Positions 24,201 through 32,371 of a stretch of DNA of 64,000 nucleotides are shown here, in pieces. The position numbers and the translations under genes are program-made. The stretch lies in NCBI RefSeq assembly GCF_000003815.2, contig NC_049982.1:28946548-29010547 (forward strand). The letters run 5' to 3'. The first letter of the stretch is position 1; the number at the start of each line of letters is the position of its first letter. The notes under the pieces were generated by a model. It did not search any database and was not told where the DNA came from. It was given only the letters and a program-made list of their open reading frames with translations. The stretch is from Branchiostoma floridae (lineage: Eukaryota > Chordata > Leptocardii > Amphioxiformes > Branchiostomatidae).

Positions 24201-26668
24201 ATAAGAAAACAGTGGAAAGTCAAAATGCCAATTTAGCCAACCGAGATACCTTAAGGAGTGAAGCAACCAAGCTATGTATTTTGTACCATGTATGTAAAAA
24301 ATTGTGAACTATATAGACTTATGAATAGACTTATAAGACTCAATAGGACTTTACATGATGTACTCTGTATCTCTGTTATAATACTTAGACCCTTGCCCAC
24401 CCTCATGACCTCAATGAAAAGCGGCCTGCAGGCTTTCGGGAATAAAAAAAGTTTCAAACAAACAAGCTTTGCAAGGATATGAAGTTTAAAATGTTGGTAA
24501 AATTGGGTTTTAGAAATCAAAGTGATAATTTTTGCACTGATTGTTTAACCATATGTTTTGGATTGAAAACTTTATTTGGTAGTCCCTACCCTAAAAAGCG
24601 TAACAAAAACTGTACAAGGGGAAACATTTGCAGTGGATTTATTTTATGGTTTTTCATGTTGACATCTTAAATAGAAACTTCAAACCATTGCAAACATTTC
24701 CACTTCTGAAGTAAAACTCTACAAAAAAAAGTGTACATGTGACTGTGAGTTATAACTGTGAACTTAAAACCATGCAAATACTTCATTTTTCTTCTTACCC
24801 TGAAATTAAATCCCTGCAAAAAGTTCAACTTCTACAGTTTCTGTAGTACTTATAATATTACACAACACATAAAAAGTAGGGATTCTTTTACTCACAGGGC
24901 CGAATGCCTTGACCACCTTTTCCACAAACCATAGAAGAGGCTCCATTAGGGTATCCCACATCACCCATGGGGACAGGAAGGCATTGCAGAACAGTGACTT
25001 AAAAGTGAGGACCATGATGTACTTATACTCCTGAACCTTCCTCCTCCCTCGTTGTAGCCATCTGTAAGAGTGGTAAGGGGAGTAATGCTAAAAGTAGTCT
25101 TTTTGATGCCGTAGGGACTAGGGCTGGGTATCGGTACAGCGTACCGGTACAAAACCAGTTTTTCTTATTGGACCGGTCCAGAAAAACCGGACCTGAAAAA
25201 ATTAGGTGGACCAGATGTTGGACCGATTAGAAAATTAACAGATTATTTCATAAGGCATTCACACGTTTTGGCGCTTGCAGGTGGAAGAAAATAACAAGAG
25301 TGAAGTAGAGTAGAGTTTATAGTAAGTTTTACAACCATTCGTACAGGTGCAGTTAACGGTTGTAGGATTTTAAAACGCCAGTGTACTAGTAAGTCTAATA
25401 CTCCACCAAACAGATTTCTTTGTAGTGAAATGGACCATTGGTATGAGTCATACTGAATCAGGTCCAGGTTCAGGTCTGGACCTGGACCTGATCCTTTGGA
25501 CCTGAACCGGACCTGGACCTGATTCTTCTGTACTGGTATCCAGCCCTAGTAGGGACAGTGGGTTGTTATCCACTGTGTCTAGGACATGGTATTTGAAGGT
25601 GGAGCCCATCCCTCTCCTTTCACCCCCACAACTGAAGTCAGGTATCCTTTTTACACCTGGGTGAAGTGAGGAAGGTTGCATTTTGTGCAAAGTGCCTTTC
25701 CGAAGGACAGAACCTATAGGTAAGAAAGCTAGGAATTGAATCTGTGACCTCTTGATTTTTTATACGAAATCAAGTTGTTTAGTTCAGCTTCTACAGTGTA
25801 AAATAAAACGTCATAACCATAGAAGAGGAATTATAACAGGCTAATTTCTATGTAATATCTTTGGTTTATGAGTTTCAAGCTGACCGGTGCAATGGCCTAG
25901 TGGGTAGAGTGTTTGCCTTGCATTCGGTAGGTCATGAGTTCGATCCCCGGCCGAGTCATACCAAAGACTTTAAAAATGGTCCATGCTGCTTTCTCTGCTT
26001 AGCACTCAGCATTCGGGAAAGAGTATGGAAGTTGAACACACACCACTATCCAGTGGACTAGCCCCCTGCTGTAGTGATTGCGTTGTGTGGCCCAAGGGCT
26101 ACTGAAACGGAGATGGGCTCCGCCCTATCTGCCATCAGGCGCGGGAAGGACTTTAACTAACTAACTAACCATGAGTTTCAAGCTATGGTTAAGAAGAAGA
26201 AATACATCATGTGTTTACTACTGTAAATGCAGAAATGTTCGCGCGAACTTAAAACCACCGCGAACATTTATCCCTTATAATATTATGTGGCTACAGATGT
26301 CTATGGTGCTACCACAAACTTAAAACCACCTTGAACACTCCATTTTCCCTCTACCGGGAAATTATATCTGCGCGAACTTTACTGCATTTACAGTATATTG
26401 CTAGATCCATTAACAGTTTCAGCCTTTTACTCTAGGAAATACTGTTAAACTCACTTTCCGGTCCCTCTTTACTTAGGGATAAATAAGCACACTGACACAC
26501 ACATCTAAGTCCACGTGAGTGTATTCCCAGAATCTCCACATTCCAGACTAGGCTGTTCCATTCGTGAGGGGGGGTAGGCTATTCTAATCTAAGTAATCTA
26601 ACAATTAATATTATTAATTATTGTACCAACCTTCTGATGAAGGCGGGTGACCTTATGTATGCAGCCAT
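12300..26668 (-). CDS. ZDHHC16: ZDHHC16-like palmitoyltransferase (11 coding exons)
   Basis: DHHC-family S-acyltransferase: a four-pass endomembrane enzyme that attaches palmitate to cysteines through an acyl-enzyme at the DHHC cysteine. Coding exons, in transcript order: 26668-26631, 25061-24896, 23686-23495, 22593-22502, 21373-21345, 18248-18115, 16680-16618, 15301-15159, 14472-14349, 13336-13266, 12402-12300. All have AG/GT borders and join in phase to 384 residues (human ZDHHC16 is ~377). Segments: TM1-TM2 in exon 3; zinc-binding CRD in exons 4-6 (VCKKC, RTHHCSVC, MDHHC at 169-172, PWLNNCVGHYNHRYF); TM3 in exon 6; TM4 in exons 8-9 (YLFFLCSGAGAAVGG). INKKE, VFRNPYDYG and the ending FPSSHPP-GDGLTW are typical of ZDHHC16. 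Exon 5 is only 29 nt and holds DHHC. The residue before CVLK, commonly Arg, is Cys here. The start is the first in-frame Met, 12 codons before the first splice. Confidence 0.93.
12490..12530 (+). mobile_element. Harbinger-type terminal repeat fragment
   Basis: GCCACAGCAAGCAAAATTTATGGATGACACC closely matches the terminal inverted repeat of the element at 27643-30051. No partner end is seen nearby, so this is a solo end in ZDHHC16 intron 10. Confidence 0.5.
12860..13195. repeat. Tandem duplication in ZDHHC16 intron 10
   Basis: Two ~140-bp copies about 190 bp apart share TTTTGTCTAYCRAAGAAAA, GGATCARAAGAAAAATGA and ACTAAT at corresponding places. On the minus strand the upstream copy (13183-12986) gives a hydrophobic open frame (YLLYLLLLVW), but the other copy is interrupted by stops. 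I treat these as duplicated intron sequence, not exons. Confidence 0.55.
14090..14230 (+). repeat. Dispersed repeat, inverted partner at 22190-22345
   Basis: AGGTTAGGTCAAAGGTCC, CATTTCCTGTCTT and neighbouring bases reappear in the same order on the opposite strand at 22190-22345. The similarity spans roughly 150 bp. Both copies lie in ZDHHC16 introns. The family is not recognised. Confidence 0.6.
14655..15125. repeat. 32-bp CCAAT minisatellite, block in ZDHHC16 intron 8
   Basis: Diverged tandem units approximate GGTGCTGATTGGACTATACC then ATCCCTGTCCCT (~32 bp). On the transcribed strand each unit carries CCAATCAG, an optimal NF-Y site. The block stops just short of exon 8. Confidence 0.85.
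16020..16570. repeat. 32-bp CCAAT minisatellite, block in ZDHHC16 intron 7
   Basis: Same unit and orientation as the block at 14655-15125 but more diverged (for example CTTGGTGCTGATTGGATTAT near 16160). A single stray unit lies at 15330-15360. The block ends ~50 bp before exon 7. Confidence 0.85.
16985..17087. repeat. (AATAT)n microsatellite
   Basis: About 20 copies of the pentamer AATAT with one AACAT variant, in ZDHHC16 intron 6. Confidence 0.95.
17307..17430. repeat. Near-perfect 61-bp palindrome without spacer
   Basis: The left arm, from GGACTCTTGCCAG through GCCCTTGAGCCTCCTAG, is followed at once by its inverse ending CTGGCAAGTCC. Only a 2-nt insertion and about one mismatch separate the arms, and there is essentially no loop. 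It could form a long hairpin or cruciform. It could also be a fold-back artefact of sequencing or assembly. Confidence 0.9.
18326..18458. repeat. GC-rich foldback segment
   Basis: GAATACAACACGGTGTATTC on the left is inverted on the right (GAATACACCGTGTTGTATTC). The inner part (CGACCGCGGGTCG, CGACCCGCGGGAGG) continues the inverted pairing. It sits at the left end of the duplicated element that follows. Confidence 0.8.
18459..18747. mobile_element. Small inverted-end element, copy A
   Basis: Bounded by TTTATGTCATACC and GGTATGACATAAA in inverse orientation. It contains CACCTGAGAAAAC and CGAAATGCGCCAGAAGTTGA. Copy B (18806-19032) has the same order of motifs. With the foldback at 18326-18458 this may form one element. 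Confidence 0.7.
18806..19032. mobile_element. Small inverted-end element, copy B
   Basis: Starts CTATGTCATACTCACCTGAG and ends CCCAGGTATGACATAAAT, paralleling copy A. It is preceded by AACGTGTTGTATTTT, a decayed version of the foldback arm. It is more diverged and ~60 bp shorter than copy A. Confidence 0.7.
19197..20851. mobile_element. Long-arm foldback element
   Basis: The outer ends GGGTCATTCTGTAGTAATTT and, inverted, GGGTCATTCTGTACTAATTT define a ~1.65-kb element. Its arms run for several hundred bases (for example CTAACGGTAGGGT against ACCCTACCGTTAG). Within the arms a segment with TATCTGATAGTCACTTGACTG is repeated in diverged form. No coding capacity was seen. A second element (20157-20685) is inserted in the right arm. 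Confidence 0.75.
20157..20685. mobile_element. Inverted-repeat element nested in a foldback
   Basis: Ends are AAGGGGCATTCCACTCC and, inverted, AAGGGGCATTCCAGTCC, flanked on both sides by TA, consistent with a TA target duplication. Removing it restores the arm of the surrounding foldback. A solo end, GAGTGGAATGCCCCTGTAAG, occurs near 21164. Confidence 0.75.
21410..21795. repeat. Tandem repeat, 124-bp unit, three copies
   Basis: AAGGTCTACCATTTGATACA (or close) starts copies at about 21411, 21535 and 21659. The first two copies are nearly identical; the third has small changes (GTGATGTTCAAAGAC). The array lies directly upstream (in transcript sense) of the 29-nt exon 5 of ZDHHC16. Confidence 0.85.
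22190..22345 (-). repeat. Dispersed repeat, inverted partner of 14090-14230
   Basis: GGACCTTTGACCTAACTTCC and ACAGGAAATG match the inverse of the copy in intron 8. This copy lies in intron 4. Confidence 0.6.
22640..23470. repeat. 32-bp CCAAT minisatellite, block in ZDHHC16 intron 3
   Basis: About 25 diverged units of the repeat seen in introns 7 and 8 (CCTTGGTGCTGATTGGACTA), in the same orientation. The block fills most of the intron and runs to within ~25 bp of exon 3. Confidence 0.85.
23771..24250. mobile_element. Inverted-repeat element at TTAA sites
   Basis: Left end GGTATCTCGGTTGGCTAAAT and right end ATTTAGCCAACCGAGATACC are perfect inverses and both abut TTAA. The arms extend ~135 bp (through GAATTCTAAATCTGATTTTTTGGG). 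TTAA duplication is characteristic of piggyBac, but these ends lack the usual CCY start, so the superfamily is uncertain. Confidence 0.8.
25119..25548. mobile_element. hAT-type MITE with 8-bp target duplication
   Basis: TAGGGCTGGGTATCGGTACA is inverted at the right end (TGTACTGGTATCCAGCCCTA). GTAGGGAC is present at both flanks (25111-25118 and 25549-25556), an 8-bp duplication as in hAT elements. The interior has GGACCTGGACCTG-type repeats. The insertion splits the SINE at 25095-25800. Confidence 0.88.
25549..25800 (-). mobile_element. tRNA-derived SINE interrupted by hAT MITE
   Basis: CACCTGGGTGAAGTGAGGAA, AAAGTGCCTTTCCGAAGGAC and GAATTGAATCTGTGACCTCT match the body and B-box region of the full SINE at 56128-56615. 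On the minus strand the B box is AGATTCAATTCC, a decayed form. The other side of the MITE continues the same SINE (TTTTTGATGCC before 25111). Confidence 0.7.
25882..26170 (+). mobile_element. tRNA-derived SINE with 14-bp target duplication
   Basis: The head GGTGCAATGGCCTAGTGGGT carries an A box and AGTTCGATCCCCGG a B box, at tRNA spacing. The body ends GGAAGGACTTTAACTAACTA with a short (CTAA)n tail. ATGAGTTTCAAGCT flanks it exactly (25868-25881 and 26171-26184), showing target-primed insertion. The intact duplication suggests a fairly young copy. It lies in ZDHHC16 intron 1. Confidence 0.92.
26221..26393. mobile_element. MITE with TA target duplication
   Basis: Ends CTGTAAATGCAGAAATGTTC and, inverted, CTGTAAATGCAGTAAAGTTC are flanked by TA. 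Internal GCGAACTTAAAACCACCGCG motifs recur in the relative at 30383-30590, and weakly at 24670-24810. Confidence 0.8.
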
Positions 26669-27228
26669 ATTCTAGATGGTTGTTGTCTGTGCTGCATTCA
26701 TGCAACCCTTCCTGGTGCCTGCACTTCCGTTCCCTTCAGCCAGATGGCGTTGTCAAACAGCAGATTCACCTATGCTATATAAATCTGGTGAAAAACAAAT
26801 ACAGGCACTGTTAGGGTCTCATTGATGAGTTTTGTCTTCCCATAGACTTCTATGTTATGATTCGTTGTTTACATGCATGGGCGCGTTCATAATGAAGATA
26901 CGTAAAATTTTAGCATATTTTTCATTCTATGTTGAGCGCATTTCCCCTATATTGTGGGAAAAAATTGCCAACGTGAACCTGCCAATGGGAACTTAGATAC
27001 TGGAAAGGGGAAATGTTCACAGTTTCAATGGAAGCAACCACCTGGACTGCAGTATAGTCAAACCTGTCCAAGAAGACCACTCAGGGATCTGATAAAATCT
27101 GGTCTGAGTGGACAGGTGGTCACTAAACACGGAAAAGATATCACATTGACCAGGTGGTCATTATGTAGATGTGGTCACTACACGGTTGTAGCCAGCCAGA
27201 AACCATTTTCTGTCCCCTCGATTTTGAA

Positions 27229-27282
27229 TGGCTTTGGCGCAACGTTCCTACGGGGGTCCGTAGGAACGTTGCGCCAAAGCCA
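27229..27282. repeat. Perfect 24-bp-arm hairpin next to the gap
   Basis: GGCTTTGGCGCAACGTTCCT plus ACGG pairs exactly with its inverse across a ~4-nt loop. It lies 12 bp from the N run and may have caused the assembly break. Confidence 0.85.
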
Positions 27283-27294
27283 TAGCTCCGTGTC

Positions 27295-27394
27295 NNNNNN
27301 NNNNNNNNNNNNNNNNNNNNNNNNNNNNNNNNNNNNNNNNNNNNNNNNNNNNNNNNNNNNNNNNNNNNNNNNNNNNNNNNNNNNNNNNNNNNNN
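27295..27394. other. Assembly gap (100 N)
   Basis: A run of exactly 100 N, the usual placeholder for a gap of unknown size. Confidence 0.99.
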
Positions 27395-27817
27395 AAAATC
27401 GAGTTTTAAAGCCTAGACCCTCTGAAATGCTATTTCCTGCATTTTGAGGGTTACATTTTGAGGGCACATAGGACGGAATGGGCAAATTTTTTTCCGTCCC
27501 CAGCTGCAAAATTCCATCAAAGGACGGAAGGACGGGTGCTGGCTTTAACAGTGGGTCACTAGTATGTAGGTTTCATTGTAAATCAATGGTCGGATGGTCT
27601 TCTTTATGTAGAGGTAGTCACTACAGGTTTGACTGTACATTAGGCTACAGCAAGTAAATTTTATTATATGGATGACATCAGCATGCGCATTAATTTTCGC
27701 CTGATTTCAGAAAAAAAAACAATAATTTTTTCTTCTGCAGGGATGGTCAACATGACGATAAAGTATCAAAATGAGTAAATACATTGTGTTGTAGCCTACT
27801 GATTGTACTTACAGTAG

Positions 27818-28290
27818 AGGGCTGACGTCAGAGTTGCGTTGCGCGGTAGAGGGCAAAAAATGGGAAGACGATTTGGGTGTGACTTAAAATCCTTGAAAAT
27901 CCTTCTTTTCCTTGAAAATTTTTGCCCAATCTGGAGACTTTTTGAGTTAGAAGAGACAGGTAGGGTCTAAGCTTTCCTGTTTGGGTCAAAATTTGTTCAG
28001 TTCAGCAGTTCAGCTGGTGTAAGGACAGGTTTTAGTTATAGGGTGCTACTGGTTGTATCAGGAGGGAAAATGGGTCAAAGGTGAGGTTTCTTTCATAGAG
28101 CGAGCTTTTCTCCGAGAATGAGCCAAACAACCCTCTGTTTTCTTTGAATGCTTATAAACTAGACCCAAGTGACTTTCTGGTGGAGAAGAATTTTAAAGAT
28201 TGAACTATGGGTTAGTACTTTTTTGAAGCCTTCATTCAGTGTATTTCAACATGCTTGTCAATGGGCAGCCCTAACTTCGATGTCTGACCT
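27818..28290 (+). repeat. 473-bp direct repeat, copy 1
   Basis: Runs from AGGGCTGACGTCAGAG to CGATGTCTGACCT. No difference from copy 2 (29201-29673) was found by eye, and the lengths are equal. It contains a cAMP-response-type TGACGTCA core. Confidence 0.9.
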
Positions 28291-29200
28291 GTACTGCCCC
28301 CCACCCCCATTTTGCATTTGAGGCCTTTTGAACCATATAGCTGTCTCAGATTTGCTGAAACCATGTTGCAATATCGTATACAAGAGGTTTTGTCAAGTGT
28401 GGACCCAGTTTTGTGCATGAATTTCCCAAAAATGTAGCAAAAATGTGATATTTTGTGATTTTTTGCAGCATAAAGTATGTGCATGCATGTATTGGAAGCT
28501 GTCAGGAATAACTCAGATAGCATAGATTACTACAAAAGTGGTATGAATTCAATGAAAATGATGGACTTAATGATGATTTAGTCCCATGTAATTGTATGCC
28601 TTACCAATTAGGACCTGTCAATCATAATGTGCCCTACTGGTGTTCACACCCCCCCCCCCCCAGCAACACTGAATTGGATACTTTTTGATCCTATGAGACC
28701 CTAAAAAGAGGAGCTATTGCAAATAATACTCCTGAATGTAGTACAGGGCAATACTTGCTGTCCATTAAACAGGATTTTGCTGTATGTAGGGACATTTCAG
28801 CTGTGTAATGTTGTGTTTTGTGTGTACAGTTTGCCAATTTCATTGAAACAGCATTGTATGAAAACTATTAAAAAAAGTTGTAAAAAAAGAAAACCCTCTA
28901 TTGAAAAGTTGCAATTTTACATCAGAGATGTAGAACTGACTATGGTTAGTAGTTATTAAGACTTGATAAGAGATAAACACCTATGGATTTTGGAAAAGTC
29001 ACATGACTTTTGGTACACTACCCCACTGCTTTACATGCCTTATTGCATGGGGTAAGCTGTGGTGCACTGGGTATAGATTTGGCAATAAATTCCCAAGGGA
29101 GCAATCAATACAGTTCATCTTTGGGAAACGCTATCGCATCCCCTCCCTGTATCAGCTGGGATAATAATTTTTCCTCAACTCCCTTATTCGGGTACCCAGT

Positions 29201-29673
29201 AGGGCTGACGTCAGAGTTGCGTTGCGCGGTAGAGGGCAAAAAATGGGAAGACGATTTGGGTGTGACTTAAAATCCTTGAAAATCCTTCTTTTCCTTGAAA
29301 ATTTTTGCCCAATCTGGAGACTTTTTGAGTTAGAAGAGACAGGTAGGGTCTAAGCTTTCCTGTTTGGGTCAAAATTTGTTCAGTTCAGCAGTTCAGCTGG
29401 TGTAAGGACAGGTTTTAGTTATAGGGTGCTACTGGTTGTATCAGGAGGGAAAATGGGTCAAAGGTGAGGTTTCTTTCATAGAGCGAGCTTTTCTCCGAGA
29501 ATGAGCCAAACAACCCTCTGTTTTCTTTGAATGCTTATAAACTAGACCCAAGTGACTTTCTGGTGGAGAAGAATTTTAAAGATTGAACTATGGGTTAGTA
29601 CTTTTTTGAAGCCTTCATTCAGTGTATTTCAACATGCTTGTCAATGGGCAGCCCTAACTTCGATGTCTGACCT
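29201..29673 (+). repeat. 473-bp direct repeat, copy 2
   Basis: Matches 27818-28290. The 910 bp between the copies is unique in the window. The arrangement resembles the LTRs of a small TRIM-type retroelement (flanks AGTAG and AGAAG could be a decayed 5-bp duplication), but no primer-binding site was identified. A recent duplication is the alternative. Confidence 0.9.
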
Positions 29674-30382
29674 AGAAGTGACACTTGCCAGGTATCCAGG
29701 GCTGTAGTTGTAGAAATGGAACTTATTGGATAGTTGTAAAAGTGACACCAATATGGAAGCTATGAGTGTGGTTACCAACTTTGTTGGTGATGCCAGTCTA
29801 CCACACTAGTGTCACTTTTACCATACCAGTACATGTCTTAAATACAGGAATGAATGCCTTGTTGGCTATGATACCATCAGTTTTGTCCCTTTAATTCTTT
29901 TTACAACAGTCATCACAACTTTTTAATATGGTGTCTATTTTTGAAAATGTAGCCATCTTGTTTTTTTCACCCATCTTGTTTATTTTTGCCCTATCGCACT
30001 ATTTTTGCAGTCTGCAGAGGATGTCATCCATAAAATTTACTTGCTATGGCCTTACATGCACATTGAGAAATCTATAACAATTCTTCTACCATACAGCTAA
30101 CTCTGATAAAGGAAATTATTTTTGCATTGTCCTAGTCTGGGCAGGCCTTTTATGTAGTAAAATCTGAAATGTGAAACTAAAATGTAAACGTAAATGTAAA
30201 CTTGAAACACGTGTACATGATAAAAGTGAAAAACATATAAGCACAAAGAAACGATACACATACCAAATACACAAACATAGGGAAAATATAAAAATTGCAT
30301 TTTTAACATAGCTAGTGAATAAAGACACAACTTTTATGTCTGGTATTGATTCAGAAATACTTAACAGTTACAATTATCATAT

Positions 30383-30590
30383 ACTACATAAATGCAGAAA
30401 TGTTCCCAGTGGTTTTATATTAGCGGTTTTGGCGATGAAGTAAAAGTAAAACCACCGCGAAAATTTTTCAACTAACGTATTAGACTGCAGTCAGATGTAT
30501 AGCACTACCGCGAACTTAAAACAACCGCGAACACGTCATTTTCCTGCTGCCGCGAGAGTAAATTCCCACAAAATTAAATGCATTTAACGT
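30383..30590. mobile_element. MITE, relative of 26221-26393
   Basis: Shares TAAATGCAGAAATGTTC at the left, CCGCGAACTTAAAACAACCGC inside and an inverted ATGCATTTA at the right. Confidence 0.6.
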
Positions 30591-30599
30591 AAGGTTACC

Positions 30600-32030
30600 A
30601 GTTTACGGTCGAATTATGGAAAATAATTATTGTTCTGAAATGCCTTGGCAGAATTAAATATTTAACCCATTTGAAGAAACAGTAGTTTGTCTGTTAAATG
30701 TGCATGGTAATTTATTTCTTCCCTCCATCTTTGGCTGCGCACCAACATGTAATAATGGAGTAGTTGGCAGTAAGAATTGTTCTAGGGTGACCAATTAACG
30801 GTCACTTGAGTCTTTCTCCTTGTAGTGCTCTACCTATAAGCATACATATTCAAACACTTCTTGCATAATATTACGAAAGTGGTAAACAAACAAATCACGG
30901 TAAAATTTTTGTGTCTACCCCACCATCTCCTTCAGTAGCGCCGTAGTGATGAATGAGGTTGGACCACCGATTTTGCCTCAGTAGAACATCACGTAAAGTC
31001 GACCCAGGCACCATGGGTCCATGATCTTTCATGAAAATTGTGCAAGGGTTTTCAATGTGAATAAAACATGTATAGTTTTGTTATAATTGACTAATTTTTG
31101 CATGGTGCACCTTGAAATGCAGCCATGTGGCTAACTGACCGTTAATTGGTCCTGCACGTTAACTGGTAACCTTACGTTACAGTAGATAACTATTATAACA
31201 AATATTTAAATTGTAATAAAAGATTGGAGCAAAGAATATGTACTTTAAGTTCATCACCATTCCTTTTCTCATTGTCTCATTTCTAATTATATTTCCATTC
31301 TAATCACGTAGGCTTGATAATGACATATTCTACTGAACATATCATATATAATAGCAAATTAATATTACATGATTGTTGTTGCCCTTTTCAGTGTGTCGTC
31401 ATCTATCATATCATAACGTTATCAATATTATCTTGTCAATACACTGTGTTCTTCTTTTCTACCGCTGCTGCTCTACCGCTGGCACGATTTTAAATTAAAG
31501 CTATGTCAAATTTGTAAATTTTCAGTGGTAAAAATAATAGTTGTAAACATAACGTAACGTTAGTACAAAATGAGCTTTCATCATAATGTACAACGCATCC
31601 GATTAGTGCTTTGAAAGGCGATTTAAATATCTATTGCTTAAGTTTGAAATATTCTGACGAAATAAGCAAAACGTCGTCTTCTTGTTACATTGATTTTGTA
31701 TCGTTTCTTACCTTTTCATAGTTTTGAAGCAGGTCGAAACGCGGGTATTTTCGTCCCGAGTCGTTTTCATATTTTTCTCGACGACATTTTGATGATGATT
31801 TGTGAAAGGCGATGCCTTTAGGAGCATGTAGACTAGTACATTACTCTAAAGGGGTAAAATATAAACTTGATTTTTAATTCTAATGCATTAGTGGTACAAA
31901 ATCAACAAATTATTTGTATTTATATTTTACTGTCTTTTAATATAATGTATTAATTAAAATTATGATGAGTTTGGTCGAATAATATGCATTAATTAGAATT
32001 GTATTAGGATGGGTACTCCCTCTTTTTCTT
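30600..32030. other. Spacer between divergent genes, no gene recognised
   Basis: AT-rich, with short frames only. No RNA gene or repeat boundary is evident. Confidence 0.45.
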
Positions 32031-32050
32031 TTGATTGGATTAGTCCATAT

Positions 32051-32070
32051 CCAAGATGGCTGCGCCCGGG
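32051..32070 (+). promoter_or_regulatory. YY1-like site in presumed PTPMT1 promoter
   Basis: CCAAGATGGCTGCGCCCGGG contains the AAGATGGCNGC YY1-type core, ~320 bp before the PTPMT1 start codon and beside a CCAAT box (GATTGG, 32033). A locally GC-rich setting in AT-rich DNA fits a TATA-less housekeeping promoter. No transcription start is known. Confidence 0.4.
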
Positions 32071-32371
32071 TTTGTTGACACCCGCGTTTGACTTGTTTTG
32101 CTTTATTTAGACGTTATTTACGCAACTATTTGTACGGAAATAGCGTCAACGACATAAAGGCATATAACTGTTGCTTCAAACTGTAAAATATTTCATCAAG
32201 GCAGTATTCTTAGCTTGCAGTTGCGATTTAAAAGTGGGCCAAATATAATTTTAAGTGTTAGACCGATCGGCCTCAAATCAACATTCGTGCGTCCTTGTCC
32301 ATACTTAATCTGGACTAACCCCTAGAGAGAAATATTTGACCTTGGTTAGGAATATTTGACCTTGGAGTATC

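Larger units (their letters stand above)
27055..27635. mobile_element. Inverted-repeat element containing an assembly gap
   Basis: AGTCAAACCTGTCCAAGAAG at the left is answered by CTACAGGTTTGACT at the right, with TA on both sides. Internal GGTGGTCACTA motifs repeat. The 100-N gap (27295-27394) lies inside, so the interior is incompletely known. Confidence 0.7.
27643..30051. mobile_element. Harbinger-type non-autonomous element
   Basis: The left end GGCTACAGCAAGTAAATTTT and the right end inverted (GGCCATAGCAAGTAAATTTT, then ATGGATGACATC) form ~33-bp inverted repeats. Both are flanked by TTA, the PIF/Harbinger 3-bp target. At 2.4 kb it could hold genes, but no transposase is recognisable. It contains two 473-bp direct repeats. 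Confidence 0.72.

Noticed and set aside
27141-27509. ORFs spanning the 27295-27394 gap
   Set aside because: They read through N; the flanks belong to an inverted-repeat element.
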